16,459 nt of DNA from Paracoccaceae bacterium. GTDB lineage: Bacteria; Pseudomonadota; Alphaproteobacteria; Rhodobacterales; Rhodobacteraceae. Each line of letters begins with the position of its first letter. Within the stretch, counting starts at the first letter, position 1. Positions 1-7,012 of the stretch are shown here, piece after piece. The notes beneath the pieces are model-generated. The model saw only the letters and a list, made by a program, of their open reading frames with translations. It made no database searches and was not told where the DNA came from. The position numbers and the translations under genes were made by a program. Location: NCBI GenBank assembly GCA_015487335.1, contig WFPZ01000111.1:1-16459 (forward strand). Reading direction: 5' to 3'.

Positions 1-9
1 AATGAAACA

Positions 10-29
10 GGGGCCGCGGACAAGGCCCC
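10..29. other. Small GC hairpin upstream of ddl
   Basis: GGGGCC (10-15) can pair with GGCCCC (24-29) around an 8-nt loop. No T-run follows on either strand, so it does not look like a complete intrinsic terminator. A short open frame ends with TAA at 32-34 and could be the 3' end of the preceding gene, but too little is visible to name it. Confidence 0.3.
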
Positions 30-52
30 GATAACGAGGCACCAAGGTGGGT

Positions 53-967
53 ATGTCGGGCAGGGCAACCCCCAAAGTGGCGGTACTGATGGGTGGCCCC
101 TCGGCCGAGCGCGAGGTGTCGCTGTCGTCGGGGCGCGAATGCGCCGCCGCGCTGCGGGAGGCAGGTTACGAGGTGGTCGAGCTGGACGCCGGCCCCGACC
201 TGTGCGCGCGTCTGTCGGAAATCTCGCCCGATGTCGCCTTCAACGCCCTGCACGGCCGCTGGGGCGAGGACGGCTGCGTTCAGGGCCTGCTGGAATGGAT
301 CGGCCTGCCCTATACCCACTCGGGGGTGTTGTCTTCGGCTCTGGCCATGGACAAGCAGCGCACCAAGGAGGCCTACCGCGCCGCCGGCCTGCCCTTCGCC
401 GAAAGCCTGCTTGCCCCGCGCGAGGAGGTGGCCGCGCGCCACCTGATGGTGCCGCCCTACGTGATCAAGCCGGTGTGCGAAGGCTCTTCGGTGGGCATCC
501 ACATCGTCCCCGAAGGGGCCGCCGCGCCGCCGGAGCTGGACGCCGGATTGCCCGATGTGCTGATGGTCGAGGCCTATGTGCCGGGGCGCGAGCTGACCGC
601 CACCGTGATGGGCGAGCGCGCGCTCACCGTCACCGAGATACTTACCGATGGCTGGTACGACTACCACGCCAAATACGAGGCGGGCGGATCGCGCCACGTG
701 ATCCCGGCCGATCTGCCCGCCGAGATCTTCGACGCCTGTCTCGATTACGCGCGCCGCGCGCATCGGGCGCTGGGCTGCCGGGGCGTCAGCCGCACCGATT
801 TCCGCTGGGATGAGACGCGCGGCCTCGACGGGCTGATCCTGCTGGAGACCAACACCCAGCCCGGCATGACGCCGACCTCGCTTTCGCCCGAGCAGGCGGC
901 CCATTGCGGCATTTCCTTTCCCGAGTTCTGCAAGTGGATGGTGGAGGACGCCTCGTGCAACCGCTGA
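53..967 (+). CDS. ddl: D-alanine--D-alanine ligase
   Basis: Cytoplasmic ATP-grasp enzyme that joins two D-alanines for the peptidoglycan stem peptide. Counted from ATG 53 it has 304 residues, matching the usual 300-310. The N-terminal glycine-rich region has GGPSAEREVSLSSG at about 14-27. The family signature HGRWGEDG is at 67-74, the EGSSVGI loop at 143-149, and the C-terminal metal/substrate block ETNTQPGMTPTS at 265-276. The KY pair at 207-208 is the form found in D-Ala ligases rather than D-lactate-incorporating VanA types. An in-frame GTG lies at 47. ATG 53 is preferred because family members usually begin just before the KVAVLMGG strand, and AAGGTGG at 44-50 partly resembles a ribosome binding site. 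GTG 47, with GAGG at 36-39, cannot be excluded. The end overlaps ftsQ by 13 nt, as in other dcw clusters. Confidence 0.95.
   Translation: MSGRATPKVAVLMGGPSAEREVSLSSGRECAAALREAGYEVVELDAGPDLCARLSEISPDVAFNALHGRWGEDGCVQGLLEWIGLPYTHSGVLSSALAMDKQRTKEAYRAAGLPFAESLLAPREEVAARHLMVPPYVIKPVCEGSSVGIHIVPEGAAAPPELDAGLPDVLMVEAYVPGRELTATVMGERALTVTEILTDGWYDYHAKYEAGGSRHVIPADLPAEIFDACLDYARRAHRALGCRGVSRTDFRWDETRGLDGLILLETNTQPGMTPTSLSPEQAAHCGISFPEFCKWMVEDASCNR
943..947 (+). promoter_or_regulatory. Ribosome binding site that sets the ftsQ start
   Basis: GGAGG lies inside the last codons of ddl, 7 nt before GTG 955. It supports GTG 955 over the upstream in-frame TTG at 904, which has no such site. Confidence 0.8.
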
Positions 968-1836
968 CCTCCTCTGCGCCGCGCCGTGACCCGGCGCCCT
1001 CGCGCATCGCCTATCGGCTGCAGCGGCTGTGGCTGACGCCCCTGTTTCGCCTGCTGGTGCGGGCGGGGCTGCCGATGGTGCTGGTGGCCGGCGCGGCCAG
1101 CTGGTATCTCGCCCAGCCCGAAAACCGCGAGGCGCTGATGGCGCAGGTGGCCGAGCTGCGCCGCTCGATCGAGGCGCGGCCGGAGTTCATGGTCAGGCTG
1201 ATGGTGATCGAGGGGGCTTCGGACTCGGTGGCCGACGACATCCGCGAGATCCTGCCGGTGGACTTCCCGGTCAGCTCCTTCGACCTCGACCTGCAGGCCA
1301 TGCGCGAGCGCATCGAGGAGCTGGACGCGGTGGCGCGGGCCGATTTGCGCATCCGCTCCGGCGGGGTTCTGGAAATTCGCATCGTGGAGCGCCAGCCGGC
1401 CGCCGTCTGGCGGGTGCACGGCGATCTTGAACTGCTCGATGCCGAGGGTCGCCGGGTGGCAGTTCTGGAGTCGCGCCTCGAGCGGCCCGACCTGCCGCTT
1501 CTGGTGGGCGTAGGCGCCGAGCGGGCGGTGCCCGAAGCGCTGGCCCTGCTCGAGGCCGCCGCTCCCGTGCGCGAGCGCATCCGCGGCCTGGTGCGGGTGG
1601 GCGAGCGGCGCTGGGATCTGGTGCTCGACCGCGACCAGCGCATCATGCTGCCCGAGAGGGACCCCGTGCAGGCGCTGCTGCAGGTAATGGCGCTGAACGA
1701 GGCGCAGGAGCTTCTGGCCCGCGACATCACCGTGGTGGACATGCGCATCCCCGCCCGCCCCACCCTGCGCCTGTCGGAAACCGCAATCGAGGAGCTTCGG
1801 ACGCTGAGACGTGTGAAAACGGAGAACCGCCCATGA
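955..1836 (+). CDS. ftsQ: Cell division protein FtsQ
   Basis: Bitopic inner-membrane divisome protein that links the cytoplasmic FtsA/FtsZ ring to periplasmic septal synthesis through FtsL/FtsB. The start is GTG 955, giving 293 residues. The layout fits the family. A basic cytoplasmic tail (about 1-30) is followed by one membrane segment (about 31-53, LFRLLVRAGLPMVLVAGAAS). A POTRA domain (about 78-147, including FMVRLMVIEGAS and IRIVERQPAAVWRV) and the FtsQ/DivIB beta domain to about 275 complete it. Sequence conservation in this family is low, so the call rests on architecture and on its position between ddl and ftsA. It overlaps ddl by 13 nt, and its stop overlaps the ftsA start as ATGA at 1833-1836. 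Both overlaps suggest translational coupling. Confidence 0.95.
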   Translation: MQPLTSSAPRRDPAPSRIAYRLQRLWLTPLFRLLVRAGLPMVLVAGAASWYLAQPENREALMAQVAELRRSIEARPEFMVRLMVIEGASDSVADDIREILPVDFPVSSFDLDLQAMRERIEELDAVARADLRIRSGGVLEIRIVERQPAAVWRVHGDLELLDAEGRRVAVLESRLERPDLPLLVGVGAERAVPEALALLEAAAPVRERIRGLVRVGERRWDLVLDRDQRIMLPERDPVQALLQVMALNEAQELLARDITVVDMRIPARPTLRLSETAIEELRTLRRVKTENRP

Positions 1837-3167
1837 ACCAGCTTTATGCCAGCCAGAGGGCCATGCGGCAGATGCGCAGGGCCGCCATCCAGCGGGGGCT
1901 GATCGCGATTCTCGATATCGGCACCTCGAAGATTTCCTGCCTGATCCTGCGCTTCGACGGCCCCGACAGCTTCCGCCCTTCCGACGGGATCGGGCCGATG
2001 GCGGGCCAGTCCACCTTCCGGGTGATCGGCGCGGCCACCACCCGCTCGCGCGGGGTGCGCTTCGGCGAGATCGACTCCATGCCCGAGGCCGAGCGCGCCA
2101 TCCGCACCGCGGTGCAGGCGGCCCAGAAGATGGCCGGCGAGCGGGTGGACCACGTGATCGCCTGTTTTTCGGGCGGCGCGCCGCGCTCCTACGGGCTGGC
2201 CGGCGAAATCGACCTGGGCGGCGAGATGGTGCGCGAGCAGGAGGTCAGCCGGGTGCTGGCCGCCGCCGAGGTGCCCGATTACGGCGAGGGGCGCGAGGTG
2301 CTGCATGCCCAGCCGGTCAACTTCGCCATCGATCACCGCACCGGGCTGTCCGATCCGCGCGGCCAGATCGGCAACCGGTTGGCTGCCGACATGCACATGC
2401 TGACGGTGGATGCGGCGGTGATCCGCAACCTTCTCTACTGCATCAAGCGCTGCGATCTGGAGCTGGCCGGGCTGGCCTCGGCGGCCTATGTTTCGGGGCT
2501 CTCGGCGCTGGTCGAGGACGAACAGGAACTGGGGGCGGCCTGCATCGACATGGGCGGGGGCACCACCAGCCTGTCGATCTTCATTCGCAAGCACATGATC
2601 TATGCCGACTGCGTGCGCATGGGCGGCGAGCACGTCACCCTCGACATCTCCAAGGGGCTGCAGGTGCCGCTGGCCACCGCGGAGCGCATCAAGACCTTTT
2701 ACGGCGGTGTCGTCGCCACCGGCATGGACGACCGCGAGATGATCGAGATCGGCGGCCGGACCGGCGACTGGGAGCACGACCGGCGCACCGTCTCCCGCGC
2801 CGAGCTGATCGGCATCATGCGCCCGCGCGTCGAGGAGATTCTCGAAGAGGTGCGCGTGCGGCTGGACGCGGCCGGATTCGAGCACCTGCCCAGCCAGCAG
2901 ATCGTGCTCACCGGCGGCGCCAGCCAGATCCCGGGGCTCGACACCCTGGCCCCGAAGATCCTCGGCCAGCAGGTGCGAATCGGCCGTCCGCTGCGGGTTC
3001 AGGGGCTGCCGCAGGCGGCCACGGGGGCGGGTTTCGCCTCTTCGGTGGGGCTGTGCCTGTTCGCGGCCCACCCCCAGGACGAATGGTGGGATTTCGAGAT
3101 TCCGGTCGAAGGATACCCGGCGAGGTCTCTGAAAAGGGCGGTGAAATGGTTCAAGGAGAACTGGTGA
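1833..3167 (+). CDS. ftsA: Cell division protein FtsA, actin-like ATPase
   Basis: Membrane-associated actin homologue that tethers FtsZ filaments and recruits later divisome proteins. It has 444 residues. The phosphate-1 loop ILDIGTSKIS is at about 26-35 and phosphate-2 CIDMGGGTTSLSIF at about 237-250. The adenosine motif VLTGGASQIPG is at about 358-368. The 1C (SHS2) subdomain falls between these loops, roughly 105-185. The C-terminus, about 430-444 (ARSLKRAVKWFKENW), is basic and amphipathic with aromatic residues, which is the classic membrane-targeting helix. The start is set by the ATGA overlap with ftsQ and by GGAGAA at 1821-1826. It is separated from ftsZ by 176 nt containing a probable ftsZ promoter, so FtsA and FtsZ can be made at different levels. 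Confidence 0.97.
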   Translation: MNQLYASQRAMRQMRRAAIQRGLIAILDIGTSKISCLILRFDGPDSFRPSDGIGPMAGQSTFRVIGAATTRSRGVRFGEIDSMPEAERAIRTAVQAAQKMAGERVDHVIACFSGGAPRSYGLAGEIDLGGEMVREQEVSRVLAAAEVPDYGEGREVLHAQPVNFAIDHRTGLSDPRGQIGNRLAADMHMLTVDAAVIRNLLYCIKRCDLELAGLASAAYVSGLSALVEDEQELGAACIDMGGGTTSLSIFIRKHMIYADCVRMGGEHVTLDISKGLQVPLATAERIKTFYGGVVATGMDDREMIEIGGRTGDWEHDRRTVSRAELIGIMRPRVEEILEEVRVRLDAAGFEHLPSQQIVLTGGASQIPGLDTLAPKILGQQVRIGRPLRVQGLPQAATGAGFASSVGLCLFAAHPQDEWWDFEIPVEGYPARSLKRAVKWFKENW

Positions 3168-3222
3168 ACGCAAGATTTCGGGATATTGGCAAAATCCCGC
3201 TGTCAGGCACGAATTTCGCCCC

Positions 3223-3250
3223 AGATTTTGTGTCTTTTTCGTGTTTTTGG
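3223..3250 (+). other. T-rich tract in the ftsA-ftsZ gap
   Basis: About 28 nt made almost wholly of T, G and short A/C interruptions (ATTTTGTGTCTTTTTCGTG and onward), in an otherwise GC-rich region. It lies directly upstream of the putative ftsZ -35 box. It could act as an upstream promoter element or DNA-bending sequence. A hairpin CGGGAT/ATCCCG at 3179-3199 lies further upstream, but it is not adjacent to the T-rich tract, so this is a poor fit to an intrinsic terminator for ftsA. Confidence 0.35.
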
Positions 3251-3251
3251 G

Positions 3252-3280
3252 GTGACGAAACGCCCGATTCTCACTAGGAT
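3252..3280 (+). promoter_or_regulatory. Putative sigma70-type promoter of ftsZ
   Basis: GTGACG (3252-3257, four matches to TTGACA) and TAGGAT (3275-3280, four matches to TATAAT) are separated by exactly 17 nt. This predicts a start of transcription near 3287 and a leader of about 57 nt. The spacer holds a GANTC site (GATTC 3266-3270), the recognition sequence of the alphaproteobacterial cell-cycle methylase CcrM. The box assignment is by eye. Confidence 0.5.
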
Positions 3281-3284
3281 CGGG
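3263..3284. repeat. Hairpin/dyad covering the ftsZ -10 region
   Basis: CCCGATTC (3263-3270) faces GGATCGGG (3277-3284) across a 6-nt centre, giving eight pairs including one G-T. It covers the putative -10 box, so it may be an operator-like dyad rather than an RNA structure, since most of it lies upstream of the predicted transcript start. No T-run follows. Confidence 0.45.
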
Positions 3285-3343
3285 AGAGGAGAAGGCAATT
3301 CCGGCCGCAAGCGGCTGCGACGAAACCAACAGGCGGACAGATT

Positions 3344-4900
3344 ATGACATTGAACCTGATGATGCCCCAGCAAGACGATCTGAAACCCCGGATCACGGTA
3401 TTCGGCGTGGGCGGTGCAGGGGGCAATGCCGTCAACAACATGATCGAAAAGCAGCTCGAGGGCGTGGATTTCGTGGTCGCCAACACCGATGCCCAGGCGC
3501 TGCAGCAGTCGCGCGCCCCCAACAAGATCCAGATGGGCGTGAAGGTCACCGAAGGGCTCGGAGCCGGCGCCCGGCCCTCCGTGGGGGCCGCGGCAGCGGA
3601 AGAAACCATCGAGGAGATCGTCGACCATCTGGCCGGCGCGCACATGTGCTTCATCACCGCCGGCATGGGCGGGGGCACCGGCACCGGCGCCGCCCCGATC
3701 ATCGCGCAGGCGGCGCGCGAGCTGGGCGTGCTGACGGTGGGCGTGGTCACCAAGCCTTTCCAGTTCGAGGGCGCCAAGCGCATGCGCCAGGCCGAAGAGG
3801 GGGTCGAGGCGCTGCAGAAGATGGTGGACACGCTGATCATCATCCCCAACCAGAACCTGTTCCGTCTCGCCAACGAGAAGACCACCTTCACCGAGGCCTT
3901 CTCGATGGCCGACGACGTGCTCTATCAGGGCGTCAAGGGCGTGACCGACCTGATGGTGCGCCCCGGGCTGATCAACCTCGACTTCGCCGATGTCCGCTCG
4001 GTGATGGACGAGATGGGCAAGGCGATGATGGGCACCGGCGAGGCCACCGGCGAAGACCGCGCCATCCAGGCCGCCGAGAAGGCGATCGCCAATCCGCTGC
4101 TCGACGAGATCAGCCTCAAGGGCGCCAAGGGCGTGCTGATCAACATCACCGGCGGCTACGACCTGACCCTGTTCGAGCTTGACGAGGCCGCCAACCGCAT
4201 CCGCGAGGAGGTGGATGCCGACGCCAACATCATCGTGGGCTCCACCCTTGACGCCGATATGGAAGGGGTGATGCGGGTTTCGGTGGTGGCTACCGGCATC
4301 GATGCGGCAGCCGCGGCCGAGGCTCCCGCGCCGCGGGCCGCCACGCCGCGGGCCGCCGCGGCTTCCGCTCCGGCGCCCGAGCCTGCGCCCGCCGCCGAGA
4401 CCGCCCCGGAAAGGCAGGAGGCCGCCGGCGACGAGCCCAGCCTCTTCGGCGGTTTTGCCTCCGACCCCGGGGGCGAGCCGGCCCCGAGCCAGGCGCCTGC
4501 CGAAGAGGCGGAGGATGACCTGCCGCCGCCGGCCTACCGGCCGCAGGCGGAACCGGCCGCAGCCGAGGCGCGCGAGCAGTTCGTCGCCCCCACGGCGCCG
4601 CCGGCCGGAACACCTACCCCCGAGGCCATGCAGCGGCTGAAGGCCGCGGTCGCCAAGACGCCGTCCCAGCAGCCGCAACAGCCCCGGCAGGCATCCTCGC
4701 CCGCAGAACGGGCCCGTTTCGGCATCAACAACCTGCTCAGCCGGATGGCCGGCCATGCCGCAGAGCCCCAGCAGCCTCCTCGCGAGGCCCCGCCGCTGCG
4801 CCAGCAGCCGCAGATGCGGGCCGTGGCCGAAGAGCCCGAGCTCGACCCCGAGCAGGAGAAGATCGAGATCCCGGCCTTCCTGCGCCGTCAGGCGAACTGA
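3344..4900 (+). CDS. ftsZ: Cell division protein FtsZ, tubulin-like GTPase
   Basis: Cytoplasmic GTPase that polymerises into the Z-ring at midcell. It has 518 residues, longer than the E. coli protein (383) and similar to long alphaproteobacterial forms. The GTPase core is at about 15-320, with GVGGAGGNAVNNM near the N-terminus, the tubulin signature GGGTGTGAAP at 109-118, and the T7 synergy loop NLDFADV at 211-217 with both acidic catalytic residues. A Pro/Ala/Glu-rich linker of about 135 residues follows. A conserved-looking segment RARFGINNLLSRMAG is at about 456-470. The C-terminal peptide KIEIPAFLRRQAN at about 506-518 is the usual FtsA-binding tail. AGGCGG at 3331-3336 lies 7 nt before the start. 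It has its own promoter-like sequence upstream and a strong terminator downstream, so it can be transcribed alone. Confidence 0.99.
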   Translation: MTLNLMMPQQDDLKPRITVFGVGGAGGNAVNNMIEKQLEGVDFVVANTDAQALQQSRAPNKIQMGVKVTEGLGAGARPSVGAAAAEETIEEIVDHLAGAHMCFITAGMGGGTGTGAAPIIAQAARELGVLTVGVVTKPFQFEGAKRMRQAEEGVEALQKMVDTLIIIPNQNLFRLANEKTTFTEAFSMADDVLYQGVKGVTDLMVRPGLINLDFADVRSVMDEMGKAMMGTGEATGEDRAIQAAEKAIANPLLDEISLKGAKGVLINITGGYDLTLFELDEAANRIREEVDADANIIVGSTLDADMEGVMRVSVVATGIDAAAAAEAPAPRAATPRAAAASAPAPEPAPAAETAPERQEAAGDEPSLFGGFASDPGGEPAPSQAPAEEAEDDLPPPAYRPQAEPAAAEAREQFVAPTAPPAGTPTPEAMQRLKAAVAKTPSQQPQQPRQASSPAERARFGINNLLSRMAGHAAEPQQPPREAPPLRQQPQMRAVAEEPELDPEQEKIEIPAFLRRQAN

Positions 4901-4925
4901 TTTTCCCTCAAAACGGAAGCGTGAC

Positions 4926-4957
4926 AGGGGCCGGTTTCCGCCGGCCCTTTTCCTTTT
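4926..4957 (+). terminator. Intrinsic terminator of ftsZ
   Basis: GGGCCGG (4928-4934) pairs perfectly with CCGGCCC (4941-4947) around the loop TTTCCG, extendable by two weaker pairs. It is followed by TTTTCCTTTT at 4948-4957. It lies 25 nt behind the ftsZ stop codon, and is the clearest terminator in the window. Confidence 0.85.
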
Positions 4958-4960
4958 CGG

Positions 4961-5037
4961 GCAACGGGTTGGCAGTGCCTCTTCATGGCATCGGCAGAAT
5001 CTTGCGCATCTCACGCGTCTATATTTCAACCCGTTGC
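4961..5037. repeat. 11-bp perfect inverted repeat in the ftsZ-lpxC gap
   Basis: GCAACGGGTTG (4961-4971) and CAACCCGTTGC (5027-5037) are exact reverse complements separated by 55 nt. A smaller pair TGCC (4976-4979) / GGCA (4987-4990) is nested inside. The left arm begins right after the ftsZ terminator and the right arm lies just before the putative lpxC promoter. It could be a pair of regulator half-sites, a looping operator, or the outer stem of a structured RNA. The sequence alone does not say which. Confidence 0.55.
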
Positions 5038-5047
5038 AAAGATTGAG

Positions 5048-5076
5048 TTGAGAGAATGACGCGGGCTCGCTAGGCA
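5048..5076 (+). promoter_or_regulatory. Putative promoter of lpxC
   Basis: TTGAGA (5048-5053, five matches to TTGACA) and TAGGCA (5071-5076) are separated by 17 nt. The -10 contains the same CTAGG core as the putative ftsZ and bamD promoters. Predicted transcription would begin near 5083, giving a leader of about 45 nt. A second AT-rich candidate -10, TATATT at 5020-5025, lacks a convincing -35. Confidence 0.5.
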
Positions 5077-5099
5077 GGCTTCAGTCAGGTTCCGGTCAA

Positions 5100-5112
5100 C
5101 GGGACGATCCCG
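5100..5112 (+). other. Small hairpin in the lpxC leader
   Basis: CGGGA (5100-5104) pairs with TCCCG (5108-5112) around a 3-nt loop, ending 5 nt before the Shine-Dalgarno sequence. It could position or occlude the ribosome site. The stem is short, so this is tentative. Confidence 0.3.
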
Positions 5113-5117
5113 AACTT

Positions 5118-5122
5118 GAGGG
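5118..5122 (+). promoter_or_regulatory. Ribosome binding site that sets the lpxC start
   Basis: GAGGG lies 5 nt before GTG 5128. It supports GTG 5128 rather than the in-frame TTG at 5116, which has no good site. Confidence 0.65.
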
Positions 5123-5127
5123 CTCAG

Positions 5128-6048
5128 GTGCAGACCACGATCAAATCTTCGGTGGCGTTTTCCGGCGTCGGGCTTCATACCGGTGCGCGGGTGTCCGTGG
5201 TGATCCACCCCGCCTCGGCGGAATACGGCATCTGGTTCCGCCGCACGGATGTCGCCTTGGGCGACAATCTCGTTCCTGCCCGCTGGGACGCGGTCAGCAA
5301 CACCCGCCTGTGCACCGTGCTGTCCAACGCCTCGGGCGTGGAGGTTTCCACCGTCGAGCATCTGATGGCCGCACTGGCCGGATGCGGCATTCACAACGCC
5401 CTGATCGATATCGACGGCCCCGAAGTGCCGATCCTCGATGGCAGCGCGGCGCGGTTCGTCGACGGCATCCTGGCCCGCGGCGTGCGCCGGCTGGATGCGC
5501 CGGTGCGGGTGATCGAGATTCTCGAACAGGTCGAGGTGCGCCGGGGCGAGGCCGTGGCCCGACTTGCCCCGGGGCCCGGCTTCGAGATCGACTTCAGGAT
5601 CGAGTTCGACGAGCAGGCGATCGGCACTCAGGCCAAGCGCCTGGACATGGCCAATGGCGCCTTCGTTCAGCAGCTGTGCGACAGCCGCACCTTCTGCCGT
5701 CGCAGCGACGTGGCGGCGATGCAGGCCGAGGGCCTGGCCCGGGGCGGCAGCTTCGACAATGCGATCGTGGTCGATGGCGACAGGGTGCTCACCCCCGGCG
5801 GGCTGCGCCACCCCGATGAGGCGGTGCGCCACAAGATGCTCGACGCGCTGGGCGATCTGGCGCTGGCCGGCGCCCCGCTGGTGGGCCGCTACCAGGGGCT
5901 GCGCGCGGGCCATGCCCTGACCAACGCGCTGCTGCGCGCGCTGTTTTCCCGCCCCGGCGCCTGGCGGATGCGTCTGTGCGACGAGGAAATGGCCCGCCGC
6001 CTGCCTGGCGTGGGCGTTTGCCGGGCCGACGTGCCGGCGGTTGCCTGA
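5128..6048 (+). CDS. lpxC: UDP-3-O-acyl-N-acetylglucosamine deacetylase LpxC
   Basis: Zinc-dependent cytoplasmic deacetylase that commits UDP-3-O-acyl-GlcNAc to lipid A. From GTG 5128 it has 306 residues, the normal length, and it begins MQTTIKSSVAFSGVGLHTG as expected for the family. The zinc ligands H78 (in EHLMAAL), H235 and D239 (in RHKMLDALGD) are present, as are the general base E77 and catalytic H262 (in GHALTN). They line up with E. coli H79, H238, D242, E78 and H265. The E. coli ARTFGF loop reads SRTFCR here, keeping the first Phe but not the second. The gene stands alone between the ftsZ terminator and the bamD promoter region. That LpxC lies next to ftsZ, as in many Gram-negative bacteria, fits coordination of outer-membrane synthesis with division. 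Confidence 0.97.
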   Translation: MQTTIKSSVAFSGVGLHTGARVSVVIHPASAEYGIWFRRTDVALGDNLVPARWDAVSNTRLCTVLSNASGVEVSTVEHLMAALAGCGIHNALIDIDGPEVPILDGSAARFVDGILARGVRRLDAPVRVIEILEQVEVRRGEAVARLAPGPGFEIDFRIEFDEQAIGTQAKRLDMANGAFVQQLCDSRTFCRRSDVAAMQAEGLARGGSFDNAIVVDGDRVLTPGGLRHPDEAVRHKMLDALGDLALAGAPLVGRYQGLRAGHALTNALLRALFSRPGAWRMRLCDEEMARRLPGVGVCRADVPAVA

Positions 6049-6074
6049 ACTTGCCGCAAACCCCTCAAAGTGAT

Positions 6075-6102
6075 TTTGCCCCGATTTTTTCTGTGCTAGG
6101 AC
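6075..6102 (+). promoter_or_regulatory. Putative promoter of bamD-recN
   Basis: TAGGAC (6097-6102) is preceded by TGC (6094-6096), an extended -10 arrangement, and by a T-rich stretch (6085-6091). The -35 is weak (TTTGCC 6075-6080, 16-nt spacing). Predicted transcription would begin near 6109, 46 nt before the bamD start. Confidence 0.45.
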
Positions 6103-6154
6103 CGTTCCCAGTCAGAGACGTCGGTGGCATGCATGAAGAACGGGTAGGGGCAAC

Positions 6155-6994
6155 ATGACCAGAACCGGGTTTAGATTTCGGCTGATCCTGCCGCTTGTGG
6201 CGCTGGCTGTGCTTGCCGCCTGCGCCAGGGGGCCGCGCGATGATCTGCCGCTTGAGCAATTCACCGCGGCGGAGATCTATCAGCGCGGCGAATACGAACT
6301 GGCCAGAAACCGCCCCGACGATGCGGCCCGCTACTTCGGCGAGGTCGAGCGCCTCTATCCCTACTCGGAATGGGCGATGCGCGCGCTGATCATGCAGGCC
6401 TATTCCTATCAGCAGGCCGGCGATTACGAGAACGCCCGCGCCTCGGCCCGGCGCTACCTCGATTTCTACCCGGCAGACAAGGATGCGGCCTATGCGCAGT
6501 ATCTCGTGGCGCTGTCCTACTACGACCAGATGGATGACATCGGCCGCGACCAGGCGGTCATTCTCGACGCGCTGCAGGAGCTGCGCAAGGTGTTCGAGCG
6601 CTATCCCGACAGCGAATACGCCAAGTCGGCCAGGATGAAGTTCGACCTCGCCTTCGACCGGCTTGGCGGCAAGGAGATGGAAGTCGGCCGCTACTACCTC
6701 AAGCGAGGCTATTATACGGCGGCGATCAACCGCTTCCGCAACGTGGTCGAGGACTTCCAGACCACCACCAGCACGCCCGAGGCGCTCTACCGGCTGGTCG
6801 AGGCCTATCTGGCGCTGGGCCTCGACGAAGAGGCCCAGGCCGCCGGTGCCATCCTGGGCAAGAACTTCCGTTCCACCGAATGGTATCAGGACGCCTATGT
6901 GCTGCTCACCGGCAAGGGCCTGCGCCCGCTGGCCGAGGGCGACAGCTGGCTGGCGAAGATCTACCGGCAGATGCTGCGCGGCGAGTGGCTGTAA
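6155..6994 (+). CDS. bamD: Outer membrane assembly lipoprotein BamD
   Basis: Lipoprotein of the BAM complex that helps BamA fold beta-barrel proteins into the outer membrane. It has 279 residues, close to the usual 245-290. A signal peptide with hydrophobic core LILPLVALAVLAAC ends in a lipobox, with the lipidated Cys at residue 23. The mature part is made of helical TPR-like repeats rich in Tyr and Ala (for example IYQRGEYELARNRPDDAARY, then YSYQQAGDYENARASARRYL), with the spacing seen in BamD (formerly ComL/YfiO). AGGGG at 6146-6150 precedes ATG 6155. The gene follows lpxC, and recN starts 18 nt after its stop, so bamD and recN are probably one transcript. Confidence 0.93.
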   Translation: MTRTGFRFRLILPLVALAVLAACARGPRDDLPLEQFTAAEIYQRGEYELARNRPDDAARYFGEVERLYPYSEWAMRALIMQAYSYQQAGDYENARASARRYLDFYPADKDAAYAQYLVALSYYDQMDDIGRDQAVILDALQELRKVFERYPDSEYAKSARMKFDLAFDRLGGKEMEVGRYYLKRGYYTAAINRFRNVVEDFQTTTSTPEALYRLVEAYLALGLDEEAQAAGAILGKNFRSTEWYQDAYVLLTGKGLRPLAEGDSWLAKIYRQMLRGEWL

Positions 6995-7012
6995 GCGCGG
7001 GAGCCCGGGCCC

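Noticed and set aside
904..954. TTG-initiated upstream extension of ftsQ
   Set aside because: It would overlap ddl much further and has no ribosome site. GTG 955 has GGAGG at the right distance.
1011..3329. Long - strand frame opposite ftsQ and ftsA
   Set aside because: It is a shadow of the two genes with low-complexity composition, no motif and no ribosome binding site.
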